64,000 nucleotides of DNA, taken from NCBI GenBank assembly GCA_964399625.1, contig CAYNSB010000010.1, positions 1-64,000 of the forward strand, written 5' to 3'. Below are positions 51,667-61,184 of this stretch, in pieces (position 1 is the stretch's first letter; the number at the start of each line of letters is the position of its first letter). Position numbers and translations under genes: made by a program. Below the pieces are notes generated by a model. That model worked only from the letters and a program-made list of their open reading frames with translations, ran no database searches and was not told the DNA's origin. Source of the stretch: CAYNSB01 sp964399625. GTDB lineage: Bacteria; Planctomycetota; Phycisphaerae; Phycisphaerales; UBA1924.

Positions 51667-52266
51667 TTAGCGCCGGCGGCGCACGGCCACGAGGCCCGCG
51701 AGCCCCAGAACGCCCGCGCTCGCCGGAGCGGGCACGGCCGTGATGACACGGATCTGGGAGATATCCGCGGTGGGCACGACGGCGAAGAAGTTGAACGAGA
51801 GGGTGTTGCCGGTGTACGTGAACGTGGAGAGGCCCAGGTTCCGCGGGGGGTAGAACGTCGGGTAGGTCGTGCCGATCGCGCCGCACAGCACGTCGGAGCT
51901 GTCGAGCAGCGCGTTCTTCCAGATCACCGCGAGGATGGGCTGGTTGAAGGTGACGGTGCCCTGGGCCGAGTTGACGCCCGAGCGCGAATCGAAGTGGATG
52001 AAGTGCGACGCAAAGGTGCCCGTGAGCAGGCCCGGCGCGGGCGTGGCGCTGCTGCCGGGATTGCCGATCTCGTCGCAGAGGATGCCCGAGGCGACGGTGA
52101 AGATCTGCTCATCCCAGGCGTAGGCGTTGGGGGTGACGAGCGTTCCGGGCACGCAAGAGGAGGGGTTGATGCCGAGCCAGGTGGTCTGCCCGGTGACGCC
52201 GGTGATGGAGGCGTTCGCGGTGGAAGCCAAGGCGAGAGCGGACAGAGCGAGCGTGCGAGGGGACAT
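51667..52266 (-). CDS. PEP-CTERM-like secreted protein, paralogue 3
   Basis: AAAGGAAAT precedes ATG 52266. The 199-residue product has MSPRTLALSALALASTANAS as signal peptide, ITGVTGQTTWLG, NAYAWDEQIF, CDEIGNPGSSATPAPGLLTG, SHFIHFDSRSG, VTFNQPILAVIWKN, DVLCGAIGTTYPTFYPPRN and the tail VPAPASAGVLGLAGLVAVRR plus R. Its signal peptide is nearly identical to that of paralogue 2, pointing to a relatively recent duplication of these two. Conserved Cys residues (SCVPG, LCDE, VLCGA) could form disulfides. Confidence 0.87.
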   Translation of the reverse strand: MSPRTLALSALALASTANASITGVTGQTTWLGINPSSCVPGTLVTPNAYAWDEQIFTVASGILCDEIGNPGSSATPAPGLLTGTFASHFIHFDSRSGVNSAQGTVTFNQPILAVIWKNALLDSSDVLCGAIGTTYPTFYPPRNLGLSTFTYTGNTLSFNFFAVVPTADISQIRVITAVPAPASAGVLGLAGLVAVRRRR

Positions 52267-52334
52267 GAGATTTCCTTTGAGAGTCTGTCTGAGAAGCGGG
52301 AAGAGAGAACGGGAGAGGCGGAGTGAGGCGTGCA

Positions 52335-52937
52335 TCAGCGGCGGCGACGGAGGGCGACGAGCCCGCCCATCCCCAGCAGCGCCGCCGAGGCGGGCGCCGG
52401 CACCTGCGTGAGCACGCGAATCTCGGCGAGCGCGATGACCGGAGAGATCGTGGAGAGGTTGAAGGTCAGCGTGTTGCCGGTGTATGAGAACACCGACGAC
52501 CCCATCTGACGGAACGGGTAGAGCGTGGGGTAGGTCGTTCCGATCGCGCCGCAGAGCACGTCGGAGTTGTCGAGGCTGGTGCCGTTGAACATGACGCCCA
52601 CGATGGGCGCACTGAAGGTGACGCTGCCCTGGACGAGGCCCACGCCCGAGTTGTCCTCGAAGTGGATGAAGTGGCTGTCCACGGTGCCGGTGACGAGGCC
52701 GGGCACGGCACCAATATTGCCCCCGGGGTTGGGGACGTTGTCACAGAAGACGCCCGAGGAAATGGTGAGGTTCTGCTTCTCGTTCCAGGCGTACGCGGTG
52801 AAGCCCGCCAGAGCGCTGGGAACGCAGGAGACGGGCGGAGAGCCGAGCAGCGTGGTCTGCCCGGCGACGCCCGTGATCGCGGCGTTCGCGGCCGAAGCAA
52901 GAACAAGAGTGGAGAGAGCGAGTGTGCGAGGGGACAT
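52335..52937 (-). CDS. PEP-CTERM-like secreted protein, paralogue 2
   Basis: The 200-residue product starts MSPRTLALSTLVLASAANAA and has ITGVAGQTTLLG, AYAWNEKQNLTI, CDNVPNPGGN, GTVDSHFIHFEDNSG, VTFSAPIVGVMFNGTSLDNS, VLCGAIGTTYPTLYPFRQ and the tail VPAPASAALLGMGGLVALRR plus RR. ATG 52937 is used because it starts the signal peptide; the longer frame to 53021 adds 28 charged residues. It lies 90 bp after paralogue 1 with no gene between. Confidence 0.87.
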   Translation of the reverse strand: MSPRTLALSTLVLASAANAAITGVAGQTTLLGSPPVSCVPSALAGFTAYAWNEKQNLTISSGVFCDNVPNPGGNIGAVPGLVTGTVDSHFIHFEDNSGVGLVQGSVTFSAPIVGVMFNGTSLDNSDVLCGAIGTTYPTLYPFRQMGSSVFSYTGNTLTFNLSTISPVIALAEIRVLTQVPAPASAALLGMGGLVALRRRR

Positions 52938-53027
52938 GGGTACCTCAGAAGACAGCGGATGTGAAGGAATCTCGATCGCGCCAAGCCACCGACGTCGTCG
53001 GTCGGTTTCACGCTCAGGCATGCCCGA

Positions 53028-53630
53028 TCAGCGCCGACGCCGCACGGCGAGCGCACCGCCCAATCCCAGCAGCGCGAGGCTGCCCGGCGCGGGCACGGCG
53101 TGGGTGAGCACGCGGATCTCGGTGAGGATGGGCGCCGAGAACGACGAGTTGATCTGGAAGTTGAGGACGTTGCCGGTGAAGTTGAACCCGGACGTGGTGA
53201 ACTGGCGGAAGGGGTAGAACGTCGGGTAGAGCGTGCCCAGCGCGCCACAGTTGCCGTCGGTGTTGTCCAGGCTCGTGGTCTGGAAGATGACGCCGACGAT
53301 CGGCTGGTTGAACGTCACGGTGCCCGCGGCGCCGACGACGCCCGGCAGGCTCTCGAAGTGGATCACGTGGCTGTCGAACTGGCCCGAGAGCGTGCCGGCG
53401 ATCGCTCCGCCCGAGGTGCCGGGGTTCTGCGTCTCGTCCGCGAAGATCGGGCCGTTGATGTTGGTCCGCTCGTTCCAGGCGAAGGCCTGGAAACTGGCCA
53501 GAGCGCCGGCAAGGGCCGAGGGCGGTGCGCCGATCTGCGTGATGGTGCCCGACACGCTCACGATCGAGGCGTGGGCGAGCGAGCCGGTCAGTGCGAGCGC
53601 GGCGACAGAAGCGAGCGTGCGAGTCGTCAT
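53028..53630 (-). CDS. PEP-CTERM-like secreted protein, paralogue 1 of the array
   Basis: The 200-residue product has the signal peptide MTTRTLASVAALALTGSLAH, then IVSVSGTITQIG, FQAFAWNERTNINGPIFADE, NPGTSGGAIAGTLSGQFDSH, VTFNQPIVGVIFQTTSLDNT, NCGALGTLYPTFYPFRQF and the tail VPAPGSLALLGLGGALAVRR plus RR. It lacks one of the Cys pairs of the other copies (IFADE in place of LFCDE). AGGAGAAGG lies before the ATG. It is the first gene of the array in transcription order. Confidence 0.87.
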   Translation of the reverse strand: MTTRTLASVAALALTGSLAHASIVSVSGTITQIGAPPSALAGALASFQAFAWNERTNINGPIFADETQNPGTSGGAIAGTLSGQFDSHVIHFESLPGVVGAAGTVTFNQPIVGVIFQTTSLDNTDGNCGALGTLYPTFYPFRQFTTSGFNFTGNVLNFQINSSFSAPILTEIRVLTHAVPAPGSLALLGLGGALAVRRRR

Positions 53631-53665
53631 GTCCTTCTCCTATGAGTGAGCAAATCCGGGCCGAG

Positions 53666-53687
53666 GAAAACCCCGCTCGTCGGGGCT
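53666..53687 (-). terminator. Probable terminator upstream of the PEP-CTERM array
   Basis: On minus, AGCCCCG and CGGGGTT around a 5-nt loop make a short stem followed directly by TTTTCC. It could end transcripts coming from the efflux operon before the array's own promoter. Confidence 0.55.
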
Positions 53688-53771
53688 ACCCGGCGAGGCG
53701 AGACGATGGGAGAGAGAGTGAGAGAGAAAGAGACCGTTCAGCAGCGTGGGGCGTTCCCCCGCCGCGGGAGT

Positions 53772-53891
53772 TCAGCGGGCCGGCGGGCACGCTCCGGCGG
53801 GGAGATCACCCCGGCGCGGCGCGCGAGTGCCGCGGAGCAGTTCCCTGGGGAACGGCCGTGGCATCGCCTGGGTTTGTGGTGCGGGTGTCAT
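53772..53891 (-). pseudogene. Decayed start resembling the PEP-CTERM array leader
   Basis: On minus, CTCATAGGAGAAG and then ATGAC repeat the ribosome site and start of paralogue 1 (copies at about 53890-53907 and 53628-53646). The frame here gives only 39 Pro/Arg-rich residues with no signal peptide, so it is probably a remnant of a further array member or of its leader. The rest of 53688-54026 shows no coding sequence. Confidence 0.4.
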
Positions 53892-54026
53892 TGTCTTCTC
53901 CTATGAGCCGAACGGAGGCGGCCTCGCGTCCGGCACACAGACTGCGGGCGCGGCGGGGCGATCTTGCAGCGGTGCAAGTCTTTTTCGCATCATGATTTGA
54001 ACACGAGCCGAACGCGGCTGTGGACC

Positions 54027-55805
54027 CTATTTCGACCCCGGCTCCAGGGCCCGCAGCGCGGGCTCGCGCTCGATGGGGTTTGGCGACTCCGCGGGGCGCA
54101 CGCTCGCGGCGTCTTCGGCCTGCGGGCGCTGCGCCTTGTCGGGCTTGGCGGGCTCCCACTGCACGCGCGTCGCGCCCAGCAGGGTTCCCGTCGCGACCGC
54201 CAGCTCCACCTGGGCGAGCTGGTACTGGGTGAGGGCCTGGATCTCCGAGAGCTGGGCCTCGGCCAGACGCGTCGCCGAGTCGAGCACGTTGGTGCTGGTG
54301 GAGGAGCCCACGTCGAACTGTCGCTGCTCGGCGGCGAGCGTGCGCGTGGCAAGGATCGTCGCCTGCCTCGCGGCGAGGATGCTCTGCCACCCGGACTGGA
54401 GCTTGTCCACCGCGTCCAGCACGTCCTGACGCACCGTCTGCCGGCGCGCCTCCTTGGTGCTCAGGCGCTGCAGACGCGTGAGCGTCGCCTGGCGCAGGCG
54501 GGCGAGGGCGCCCTCGTTGCCCAGCGGCACCGACAGGTTTGCGCCGATCGACCAGTCCTCGTAGTCCTTGCGCTCGAGCTGGCGGAAGCTGTCCTGGGAG
54601 GAGGCGCCCAGCCCGTTGATGGTGTAGGAGCCCGTGACGTCCAGCTGCGGGAGCGTCTGGTTCTGCGCGTAGCGGATGTTCGCGGCATCGGCGAGCAGAC
54701 GCAGCTCGAGCTCGAGCATCTCCATGCGGTTCTGTTCGGCGGCGTTGGCGAGCGAGCCCGCGTCGAAGAGGTACTCGACCGGGTTCGGGTCGGTCGCGGT
54801 CGCGATGACCGTGGACGTGTCCACGTCCAGGTCGCGCCGGTTCATCAGGCGCTTGAGCTCACGCTGCTGCGTGAGCACGCTCTGCTGGGCGCTGATGATC
54901 GACCCGAGGCGCTGCGCGACGCCCGACTGCGCACGGATCACCTCGATCTCGGCGACCTTCCCCGCGCGGGACTGGCGCTCGGCCCGCTTGAGCTGCTCGT
55001 CGGCGAGCTCGTACTGCTGCTGGCTCACGTCCAGCGAGCGCCGCGCCTGGAACAGGCCCCAGTACGCGCGCTCGACGCTCGCGAGCTCGTTGATGATCGC
55101 GAGCTTAGTCTGCGTCTGGCTGATCTGCTGGTTGTAGCTCGCGACGCGGATCTGGGTGGTGCTCACCTCGCGCCCGGCGTTGCGCAGCAGCGGGTGCGAG
55201 ATGGAGAACTGCAGGTCCGACGTGTACGAGGGGTTCAGCGTCGAGAAGATGTTGTTCGTCTCGTTCTTGGTCCAGGGGAGCGACACGGTCGCGCTGCCGC
55301 CCGTCCGCAGGGGGATCGTCACGCCGGGATCGATCTGCGTCGTCTTCTGCTGGGCCGACGAGAGCGTCGAGGCGGTGGGCTGATCGAGGTTCTGGTAATT
55401 GGCCCGGGTCGTGAAGAGCGCCTCGAACCGCGACTGCTCGATGTTCACGGACTCCTGGGCGATCTCCGGGTTGACGAGCTGGACCTTCAGGTCGAGGTTG
55501 TTCGCCAGGGCCGAGGCGCGCGCGTCGTCGAGGGTGAGATCGGCCTTGGCGAGCCCCGCGAAGCGCTGGCGTTCGGCGATGATCGCCTGCTGCTGCTGCT
55601 CGACGCTCCCCGCGCCGCTCGCCGGGCGTGCGTACTGGTCGATGGACAGGGTGTCGATGCGGCGCAGGCGCTCCACGGGCACGCGGTGCCCCAGGTCCGA
55701 CTCGTCGCGCCAGAGCGGATTGGCGCACCCCGCGAGACCCGATGCCGCGAGCATCGCGCCGGCGATCGACAGGGATCGGACGCACGACGGACGAGGATCA
55801 CTCAT
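54027..55805 (-). CDS. TolC-family outer-membrane efflux lipoprotein
   Basis: The 592-residue product has a lipobox GLAGC (Cys27) and the long alternating helices and strands of TolC-like channels: LTLDDARASALANNLDLKVQ, FSISHPLLRNAGREVSTTQI, VERAYWGLFQARRSLDVSQQ, RIRYAQNQTLPQLDVTGSY-type strand and DYEDWSIGANLSVPLGNEGA. It would form the outer-membrane duct for the MacAB-like pump encoded just upstream. The C-terminal 45 residues are Pro/Glu-rich. Its first 8 bases overlap the permease gene, so translation is coupled. Confidence 0.9.
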   Translation of the reverse strand: MSDPRPSCVRSLSIAGAMLAASGLAGCANPLWRDESDLGHRVPVERLRRIDTLSIDQYARPASGAGSVEQQQQAIIAERQRFAGLAKADLTLDDARASALANNLDLKVQLVNPEIAQESVNIEQSRFEALFTTRANYQNLDQPTASTLSSAQQKTTQIDPGVTIPLRTGGSATVSLPWTKNETNNIFSTLNPSYTSDLQFSISHPLLRNAGREVSTTQIRVASYNQQISQTQTKLAIINELASVERAYWGLFQARRSLDVSQQQYELADEQLKRAERQSRAGKVAEIEVIRAQSGVAQRLGSIISAQQSVLTQQRELKRLMNRRDLDVDTSTVIATATDPNPVEYLFDAGSLANAAEQNRMEMLELELRLLADAANIRYAQNQTLPQLDVTGSYTINGLGASSQDSFRQLERKDYEDWSIGANLSVPLGNEGALARLRQATLTRLQRLSTKEARRQTVRQDVLDAVDKLQSGWQSILAARQATILATRTLAAEQRQFDVGSSTSTNVLDSATRLAEAQLSEIQALTQYQLAQVELAVATGTLLGATRVQWEPAKPDKAQRPQAEDAASVRPAESPNPIEREPALRALEPGSK

Positions 55806-57023
55806 GCCTCAGGGCCTCGATGGGGTCCAGCCGCGACGCCTTGATCGCGGGGAACATGCCCGCGACGACGCCGACAAGCGCGCAGGCGCACACCGAGAGC
55901 GCGGGGGCCCACCAGGGCACCGCCGCCTCGGGCACCTTGATCTTCATCAGCAGCACCAGCCCGAACCCGATGCCCAGCCCGACCAGCGCCCCCACCACGC
56001 ACAATGTCACCGCCTCGACCAGGAACTGGATGAGCACCACGCTGGGCTTGGCCCCCACCGCCTTGCGCAGACCGATCTCGCGTGTGCGCTCCGAGACGCT
56101 CGCGAGCATGATGTTCATGATGCCGATGCCGCCCACGAGCAGAGAGATGCCCACCAGGACCGCGGTGAGGAGCGTGAGAAACTGCCCGAGCTTGCGGATC
56201 TGCTCGATGTACTGCTCGATCGCCTCGACACCGAAGGTGTCCGGCTCGTCGGGCTTGAGCAGACGCGACTTGCGCATGTAGAAACGGACCTCCGCCTTGG
56301 CGTCCTCGTACAGCTCGGGGCTCTTGGTTGTTGCGACGGCGTAGAGGCGTGGCTCGGAGCGGAGCATCTGCCCCGTGCGGAACGGCATGTAGACCTCCGA
56401 GCGCGCCTCATCCCCGCCGAACATCGGGGAGACGGTCTTGGTCTCCACGACGCCCACGATGGTGAACGCGCGCCCGCCGACGAGGATGCGCTGCCCGATC
56501 GGGTTTCGATCGAGCCCGAGCTCCCCGATCGCCTTGTCGTTGATGATGCAGACCGACAGGCGCTGCTCCTCGTCGATCTCCGAGAGCTGGCGTCCCTGGA
56601 TGGCGAATCGCTGCTCGATCTCATGCCAGCTCGGGCGGACCGCCTGCACCGTGACCATGTCCTTGTACGTCCGCCCGTACTGCACGGACGTGGACATCTC
56701 CATCACGGGCGTGAGCGCGCGGATCGAGGGGGCTGCGTTGGCAAGCCCGTCGACCTCCTTCACGCTCATGCGGATCTGCCGCCACGAGTACCGATCGCGC
56801 TGCCCCTGGGGCATGCGCGGGAAGATCCAGACCTTGTTGGCGCCGACGGACGAGAACTCGCGGAGGATGTACCCCTCGGCCCCCTTGGTCGCCGCCGCCA
56901 CGAAGACCACCGCCGCCACGCCGATAAGGATGCCCAGGAGCGTGAGGACCGCGCGCACCTTGTTCGCCCAGATCTGCTGGAGCGCGAGCCCCACGGTCTG
57001 CATGAGCAGGCGAACGAACCACA

Positions 57024-57027
<4 letters not shown>
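55798..57027 (-). CDS. MacB-like ABC transporter permease (FtsX/MacB_PCD)
   Basis: The 409-residue product has the four-helix layout of MacB-type permeases: an N-terminal helix (VRAVLTLLGILIGVAAVVFV), a periplasmic domain of about 220 residues (MacB_PCD) and three C-terminal helices with GISLLVGGIGIMNIMLASVS followed by ERTREIGLRKAVGAK, a hallmark of the family. The ATPase domain is a separate gene next to it, unlike E. coli MacB. It should move peptides, macrolide-like compounds or lipoproteins from the periplasm outwards. Confidence 0.92.
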
Positions 57028-57806
<779 letters not shown>

Positions 57807-57845
57807 GGGGGAGGGCGACGCGGGCGCGAGGGCGCAACGAAACCG

Positions 57846-59198
57846 TCAGCTCTTGCCGTTGGCGGGCTTCTCCTGCGCGACCTCGCTCTTGGCCTTCTCG
57901 TCGGGCTTCGCGCCCGGGGCGGCGTTCTTCTTCTTGAGCGTGCCCTCCTCCGCGACGAGCTGCTCGTGGCGGAGCGTCGTGAGCACCTTGAACGGTCCCG
58001 AGACGATCCGATCGCCCTCGCTGAGCCCCGCCACGATCACGGTGTGCGTCACGTCGCTCGTGCCGATGCTGACCGGAACGGCCTTGGTCCTTCCGTCCGT
58101 GCCGATGACGTACACGATCCGCGCGAACACCTTGTTCGAGTCCACGTTCGGGTTGCCCTCGGTCGCGCTCTTGGGGAGTTCGTCCACCCGACGGTCCACC
58201 ACCGCCTGGCTGGGCACCTTGAGGACATCGGGGAACGTCTCGACCTGGATGTCGGCGTTGGCGGTGTACCCCGAGCGCAGGCGGTCGCCCTTGGGCAGTT
58301 GCGCGGCGTTGTCGAGCTTCACGAGGATCTGCGTCTCGAAGTAGCTCGTGCCGTCGCGGTCCTGCAGACGCTTGAGCCCGACGAGGTCCACGACGCCGTC
58401 GAACGCTCGGTCGGTGTACGCATTCAGGAAGATCTTGGCGCTCTGTCCCGCCTTGACCGGCGCGACGTTGGCCTCGTCAACGCGGGCCTTCATCAGCATA
58501 ACCGAGAAGTCCGCGATCTCCATGATCACGGTGCCGGCGTTGTTGAACGTGCCGAGCACCTGCTCGCCCACTTCCAGGTTCAGACGCGTGATGATGCCGT
58601 TGATGGGCGAGCGGATCGTCGTGTACTCGAGGTTCTTCTGCGCCCGGGTCACGTTCGCGGCGCCGACCTCGACGTTGTGCTCGGCCGCACGCACGCTCGC
58701 CTGCTGGTTCAGGAACCGCGCCTGCGCGGCGTCGTAGTCCGCCTTGCTCACGTCCTTCGTCTCGAAAAGGCGAGCGACTCGATCGAACTCCAGCTTCGTG
58801 TTCGCCAGCTCGGCCTTGAGCCCATCGAGCCGAGCCTCGTCCCCCTTCAGGCTCGCCTGCGCGCTCTGCAGTGCGGCGACGTAGTCGTCCGCGTCCAGCC
58901 GAACCACGACATCGCCCGCCTTGACCTCATCGCCCTCGCGGAACGGGAGGGCCGTGATCTTTGCAGAAACCTGCGCGCTGATGGAGACCTTGGTCTTGGG
59001 CTCGATGTTGCCGGGCGCCGAGACGAGGCGCGTGAGGTTGCCACGCTTCACCGGCTCGATGCGGACTTCCAGGGGCTTGCTCCCCGGGCGCATGCCGGCG
59101 AGCAGGTCCTTGCCCGTGGGCGTGGCGAACAGGAACACCCCGCTGCCGCCGCAGAGCAGGGCAATCACGACGAAGATCCCAACGAACCACTTCCACAT
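57846..59198 (-). CDS. MacA-like periplasmic adaptor (HlyD/RND MFP family)
   Basis: From ATG 59198, with GGAGG eight bases upstream, the 450-residue product has one membrane anchor (FVGIFVVIALLCGGSGVFLF), a barrel-sandwich/lipoyl part (VSISAQVSAKITALPFREGD, IRSPINGIITRLNLEVGEQV), a helical hairpin between them (AALQSAQASLKGDEARLDGL onward) and a beta-barrel with membrane-proximal domain. It links inner-membrane permease and outer-membrane channel. It is first of the four-gene efflux operon (adaptor, ATPase, permease, TolC). The C-terminal 45 residues are Lys/Glu-rich. Confidence 0.92.
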   Translation of the reverse strand: MWKWFVGIFVVIALLCGGSGVFLFATPTGKDLLAGMRPGSKPLEVRIEPVKRGNLTRLVSAPGNIEPKTKVSISAQVSAKITALPFREGDEVKAGDVVVRLDADDYVAALQSAQASLKGDEARLDGLKAELANTKLEFDRVARLFETKDVSKADYDAAQARFLNQQASVRAAEHNVEVGAANVTRAQKNLEYTTIRSPINGIITRLNLEVGEQVLGTFNNAGTVIMEIADFSVMLMKARVDEANVAPVKAGQSAKIFLNAYTDRAFDGVVDLVGLKRLQDRDGTSYFETQILVKLDNAAQLPKGDRLRSGYTANADIQVETFPDVLKVPSQAVVDRRVDELPKSATEGNPNVDSNKVFARIVYVIGTDGRTKAVPVSIGTSDVTHTVIVAGLSEGDRIVSGPFKVLTTLRHEQLVAEEGTLKKKNAAPGAKPDEKAKSEVAQEKPANGKS

Positions 59199-59428
59199 CG
59201 AGAGGGCCTCCGCGTGATCCCCCCCTCCCCGCCCCCCCACGATGCGCCGGCCGAATCCGTCCGCCGAGCCTTGCTTGGGAACTCTCGCGTGCGAGTTTCT
59301 GATTCGCCACGCATCGTCCGATGGGCCGGTACGTTAGCCCCGCCAAGGGTGCCGCGTCCCGGCGCGTCCGCCTCGGATCGACATCCTTTCGATACGATTG
59401 ATGACGCGCCGCACACAGGAGAGCCACC

Positions 59429-59809
59429 ATGCCCGCCCCCGTCGTCCATTTCGAGATCGGCTGCCAGAACTCTGAACGGTCCGCTCGGTTCTATGGCGAT
59501 CTGTTCGGCTGGACGTTCAACGCCATGGGCCCGGCCCAGATGATCACCAACCTCGGGCAACGACCCGATGGCACCAAGGCGAGCGAGGGAATCGGCGGGC
59601 ACCTCAACTCGCTCGGGCACCCGCCTCACCAGTACGTCACCATCTACGCGATGGTGGACGACATCGAGGCGACGCTCGCCAAGGCCGTGAAGCTCGGCGG
59701 CAAGGTCTGCGTCCCCAAGCAGGAGGTCCCGGGCATGGGCTGGTTCGCGTGGTTCCAGGACCCCGAGGGCAACGCCCTGGGGCTCTGGACGCCGATGAGC
59801 AAGCGCTGA
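59429..59809 (+). CDS. VOC-family (glyoxalase/bleomycin-resistance-fold) protein
   Basis: The 126-residue product has the paired beta-alpha-beta-beta-beta units of the VOC fold: VVHFEIGCQNSERSARFYGD, LFGWTF, YVTIYAMVDDIEATLAKAVK, LGGKVCVPKQEVPGMGWFAW and FQDPEGNALGLWTPM. His6-type and Glu residues at the usual metal positions (VHFEI, GNALGLW) are only partly kept, so enzyme activity is uncertain. Substrate unknown. It is monocistronic, divergent from the efflux operon. Confidence 0.88.
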   Translation: MPAPVVHFEIGCQNSERSARFYGDLFGWTFNAMGPAQMITNLGQRPDGTKASEGIGGHLNSLGHPPHQYVTIYAMVDDIEATLAKAVKLGGKVCVPKQEVPGMGWFAWFQDPEGNALGLWTPMSKR

Positions 59810-59832
59810 CACGGCACCATCCGACGAGCGCC

Positions 59833-61116
59833 TCAGTCCTCCGCCCGCTCGCCCTCGGGCGCCATCTTCACCAGACGAGGGTCGAACCGCGCGATGGGCT
59901 CGACCAGGTCCGTCTGGCGGGCCATCACGCGGTGGATGTCCTTGTACACGCCGGGGACCTCGTCCACGCCGCACGAGATCACGCGCACGCCCGCGGCCTC
60001 GATCTCCTTGCGCACGTTGCCCCATCGGAACGTCTCGCGCGCCTTGGTGCGGCTCATCACGCGCCCGGCGCCATGGCTCGCCGAGCCCAGCGATTCGGAT
60101 GAACCCTTGCCCACCACGACGAACCCGGGCGAGGCCATCGACCCGGGGATGACGCCCAGGACTCCCGCGGCGGCGGGCGTGGCGCCCTTGCGATGCACGA
60201 CGAGCTCCTCGCGGCGGACGACGCCGTAGGCGTCCGTCACCTCGTGCGTCTCCTTCCACGCGAAGTTGTGATGGTTCTCGACATCGGCCAGGACCTCCGC
60301 CCCGAGGTTCTTCGCGATCGCGCGATGGATGCACTGGTGGTTCGCCGCGGCGTATTTGCCCATGAGCTCCATCGCGCGCCAGTACTCATCGCCCGCCTGG
60401 CTTGCCAGATCAAGCCACCCGAGGTGCTTCTGCTCCTTGGGCAGATCGCGGTGCAGGTCCATCGCGATTCGGCTGTAGTGGTCGCACACGGCCGCCCCCG
60501 TGCCGCGCGAGCCCGAGTGCGACAGCAGCGCCACATACTCGCCCGGCGCCAGGTCCCAGGACGCGTGGGAGCCGCCGACAAAGGACTGGCTCACGCGTCG
60601 GGGCGCGCCCTCGAGCACCGTCAGCACGCCGAACTCGACAAAGTGGTTCCCCGATCCGCTCGTGCCCAATTGCGCCCAGGCCTTGTCCTTGCCCGCGCGG
60701 GTGGTGTGGCAGAAGGACCAATCCTCGTCCATCACGGGGTGCTCGCGCCGCCCGCTGGGGCCCGCGCTGTGCCGATCGTTGGGGCGGAATTGCGCACCCA
60801 CGCCAAAGCGCGTCTCCTGCTCGATCGCGCGCTCGAGGCGATCGAGCCTCGCGGCGTTCGAGAGGTCCTTCACCGGGACATCCAGCACGGTCATCTTCAT
60901 GCGGCAGGCGATGTCCACCCCCACCGCGTACGGAATCACCGCGCCGCGCGTCGCGAGGACGCCGCCGATCGGCAGCCCATACCCCACGTGCGCATCGGGC
61001 ATGAGCGCCCCGGCGACCGCGATGGGCAATCGGCACGCCGCGTCGAGCTGGTCGAGCGAGGCGCGATCGAAATCCTCATCGACGATGCCCCAGGTCTTGT
61101 ACGGAACGCCGGACAT
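59833..61116 (-). CDS. rtcB: RNA-splicing ligase RtcB
   Basis: RtcB joins RNA 2',3'-cyclic phosphate and 5'-OH ends with GTP and Mn. The 427-residue product has PDAHVGYGLPIGGVLATRGA, GVDIACRM (metal-binding Asp68 and Cys71), GTSGSGNHFVEFG, SHSGSRGTG, ENHHNFAW, HRKGATPA and the nucleophile His348 in GSASHGAGRVMSR. All key residues are present, though GVDIACRM varies from the more common GVDIGCGM. No archease, RtcA or RtcR regulator gene is next to it. It is followed by the convergent VOC gene. Confidence 0.93.
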   Translation of the reverse strand: MSGVPYKTWGIVDEDFDRASLDQLDAACRLPIAVAGALMPDAHVGYGLPIGGVLATRGAVIPYAVGVDIACRMKMTVLDVPVKDLSNAARLDRLERAIEQETRFGVGAQFRPNDRHSAGPSGRREHPVMDEDWSFCHTTRAGKDKAWAQLGTSGSGNHFVEFGVLTVLEGAPRRVSQSFVGGSHASWDLAPGEYVALLSHSGSRGTGAAVCDHYSRIAMDLHRDLPKEQKHLGWLDLASQAGDEYWRAMELMGKYAAANHQCIHRAIAKNLGAEVLADVENHHNFAWKETHEVTDAYGVVRREELVVHRKGATPAAAGVLGVIPGSMASPGFVVVGKGSSESLGSASHGAGRVMSRTKARETFRWGNVRKEIEAAGVRVISCGVDEVPGVYKDIHRVMARQTDLVEPIARFDPRLVKMAPEGERAED

Positions 61117-61184
61117 GCGTGAGCGTAGGAATCGTGCGCGACGTTCCGTGCGACGCCGTGCGATCGGTTCCTTGGCAAGCGCGC

